Translations under genes and position numbers: made by a program
Shown: positions 27,030 through 64,000 of the stretch, one piece after another
Layout: each line of letters starts with the position of its first letter
How positions within the stretch are numbered: the stretch's first letter is position 1
Notes under the pieces: model-generated
What the model was told of the DNA's origin: nothing
Databases searched by the model: none
Seen by the model: only the letters and a program-made list of their open reading frames with translations
Assembly (NCBI RefSeq): GCF_000764305.2
Contig: NW_025947278.1
Coordinates: 186,001-250,000 of the forward strand
Direction of reading: 5' to 3'
DNA: 64,000 nucleotides
Source: Hyalella azteca
Lineage: Eukaryota; Arthropoda; Malacostraca; Amphipoda; Hyalellidae

Positions 27030-27704
27030 GACCATCCATCCCATATAGATTACAAGTGGATAATTTTTTGTCGGTGTTAATCTACTGTAAATAAATAAGG
27101 AGGAATATTTTCGTCTTACAGCGGAACACAAACTAAATAATCCGCAGTAGCACTGCTAAAGCAATCAAATTACATCTTCTCCTCAAGTACCAAACATCTA
27201 ATCAGTACAAAATAAAACGACAGTGACAAATTCAAATAAAATGCAAGTTATTTATCACTTCTCTCCATTAACACATTAAAACTTGAATATTATATTACTT
27301 GAAAACTGTCAAAGCATGGTAATCATTGTACTTACAGCAATATTGTAAGAATAATAACCACAATAAGCGATTTAAAACGAGTTTTAGCGCACTGTTCGTG
27401 GAGAGCTGCGGACAGACATTTGTCGAGCGTGCATAAAATATTTATCTCTAAATAATTATTTTTTTTTTCAAAGTCTACGGGAAGAGGACATGAACAATGA
27501 AGAAGGATCGCACCGATTTCTGGCAAGCGATTGCCTCGAGTTTCTGTTTTTCATCAGTTTAAACATATTAATGAATTAAAATAAAGAGTATATATAAACT
27601 CTCTGCAAAATATCATTAGTTAAATATTCGAATTTAACGGTAACTTTAGTTAATAAATCATGACATTGACATTGGAGAAAGTTAATTTATGCGTATACTA
27701 ATTG

Positions 27705-64000
<36,296 letters not shown>

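Overview
The window is animal nuclear DNA. It is AT-rich, with genes broken into many short exons by GT-AG introns, arrays of minisatellites and one stretch of N. The proteins look arthropod. The spliced scribble product shares arthropod-type linker motifs with fly Scribble, and a second gene matches fly Expanded. A crustacean is my best guess, but that is inference.

Nearly the whole right half (27,705-62,945) is one minus-strand gene, scribble (LAP family: leucine-rich repeats plus PDZ domains). I traced 33 exons by eye. Their lengths and phases join into one open frame of 1,741 codons plus stop. The order is LRR exons (57.6-62.9 kb), an acidic linker with two TPH-type basic motifs (46.9-55.3 kb), PDZ1 (45.1-46.2 kb), a Q/P/Y-rich linker, PDZ2 (42.9-43.5 kb), a long linker, PDZ3 (38.7-39.6 kb), PDZ4 (37.2-37.9 kb), and a C-terminal tail that matches the tail of vertebrate Scribble (27.7-36.7 kb). 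The first coding exon, roughly 55 residues by comparison with fly Scribble, lies beyond 64,000.

The left end holds two minus-strand exons (5,283-5,382 and 3,648-3,724) that splice into part of the FERM F1 lobe of Expanded, a Hippo-pathway regulator. The rest of that gene runs off the left edge, and its 5' exon was not found. Two epithelial growth and polarity regulators therefore lie head-to-tail, with about 22 kb between the scribble stop codon and the first visible Expanded exon.

That interval is mostly non-coding. It contains several tandem repeat arrays, a 299-bp assembly gap, a 257-bp MITE-like element with 28-bp inverted ends flanked by TTAA, and a short 5S-rRNA-like fragment.

The most unusual pattern is that almost every tandem array inside scribble lies against an exon edge, and several units include the splice site plus 11-22 bases of exon. 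An Expanded exon shows the same thing as a 64-bp duplication of its acceptor and 38 exonic bases. These arrays lay out rows of duplicate splice sites.
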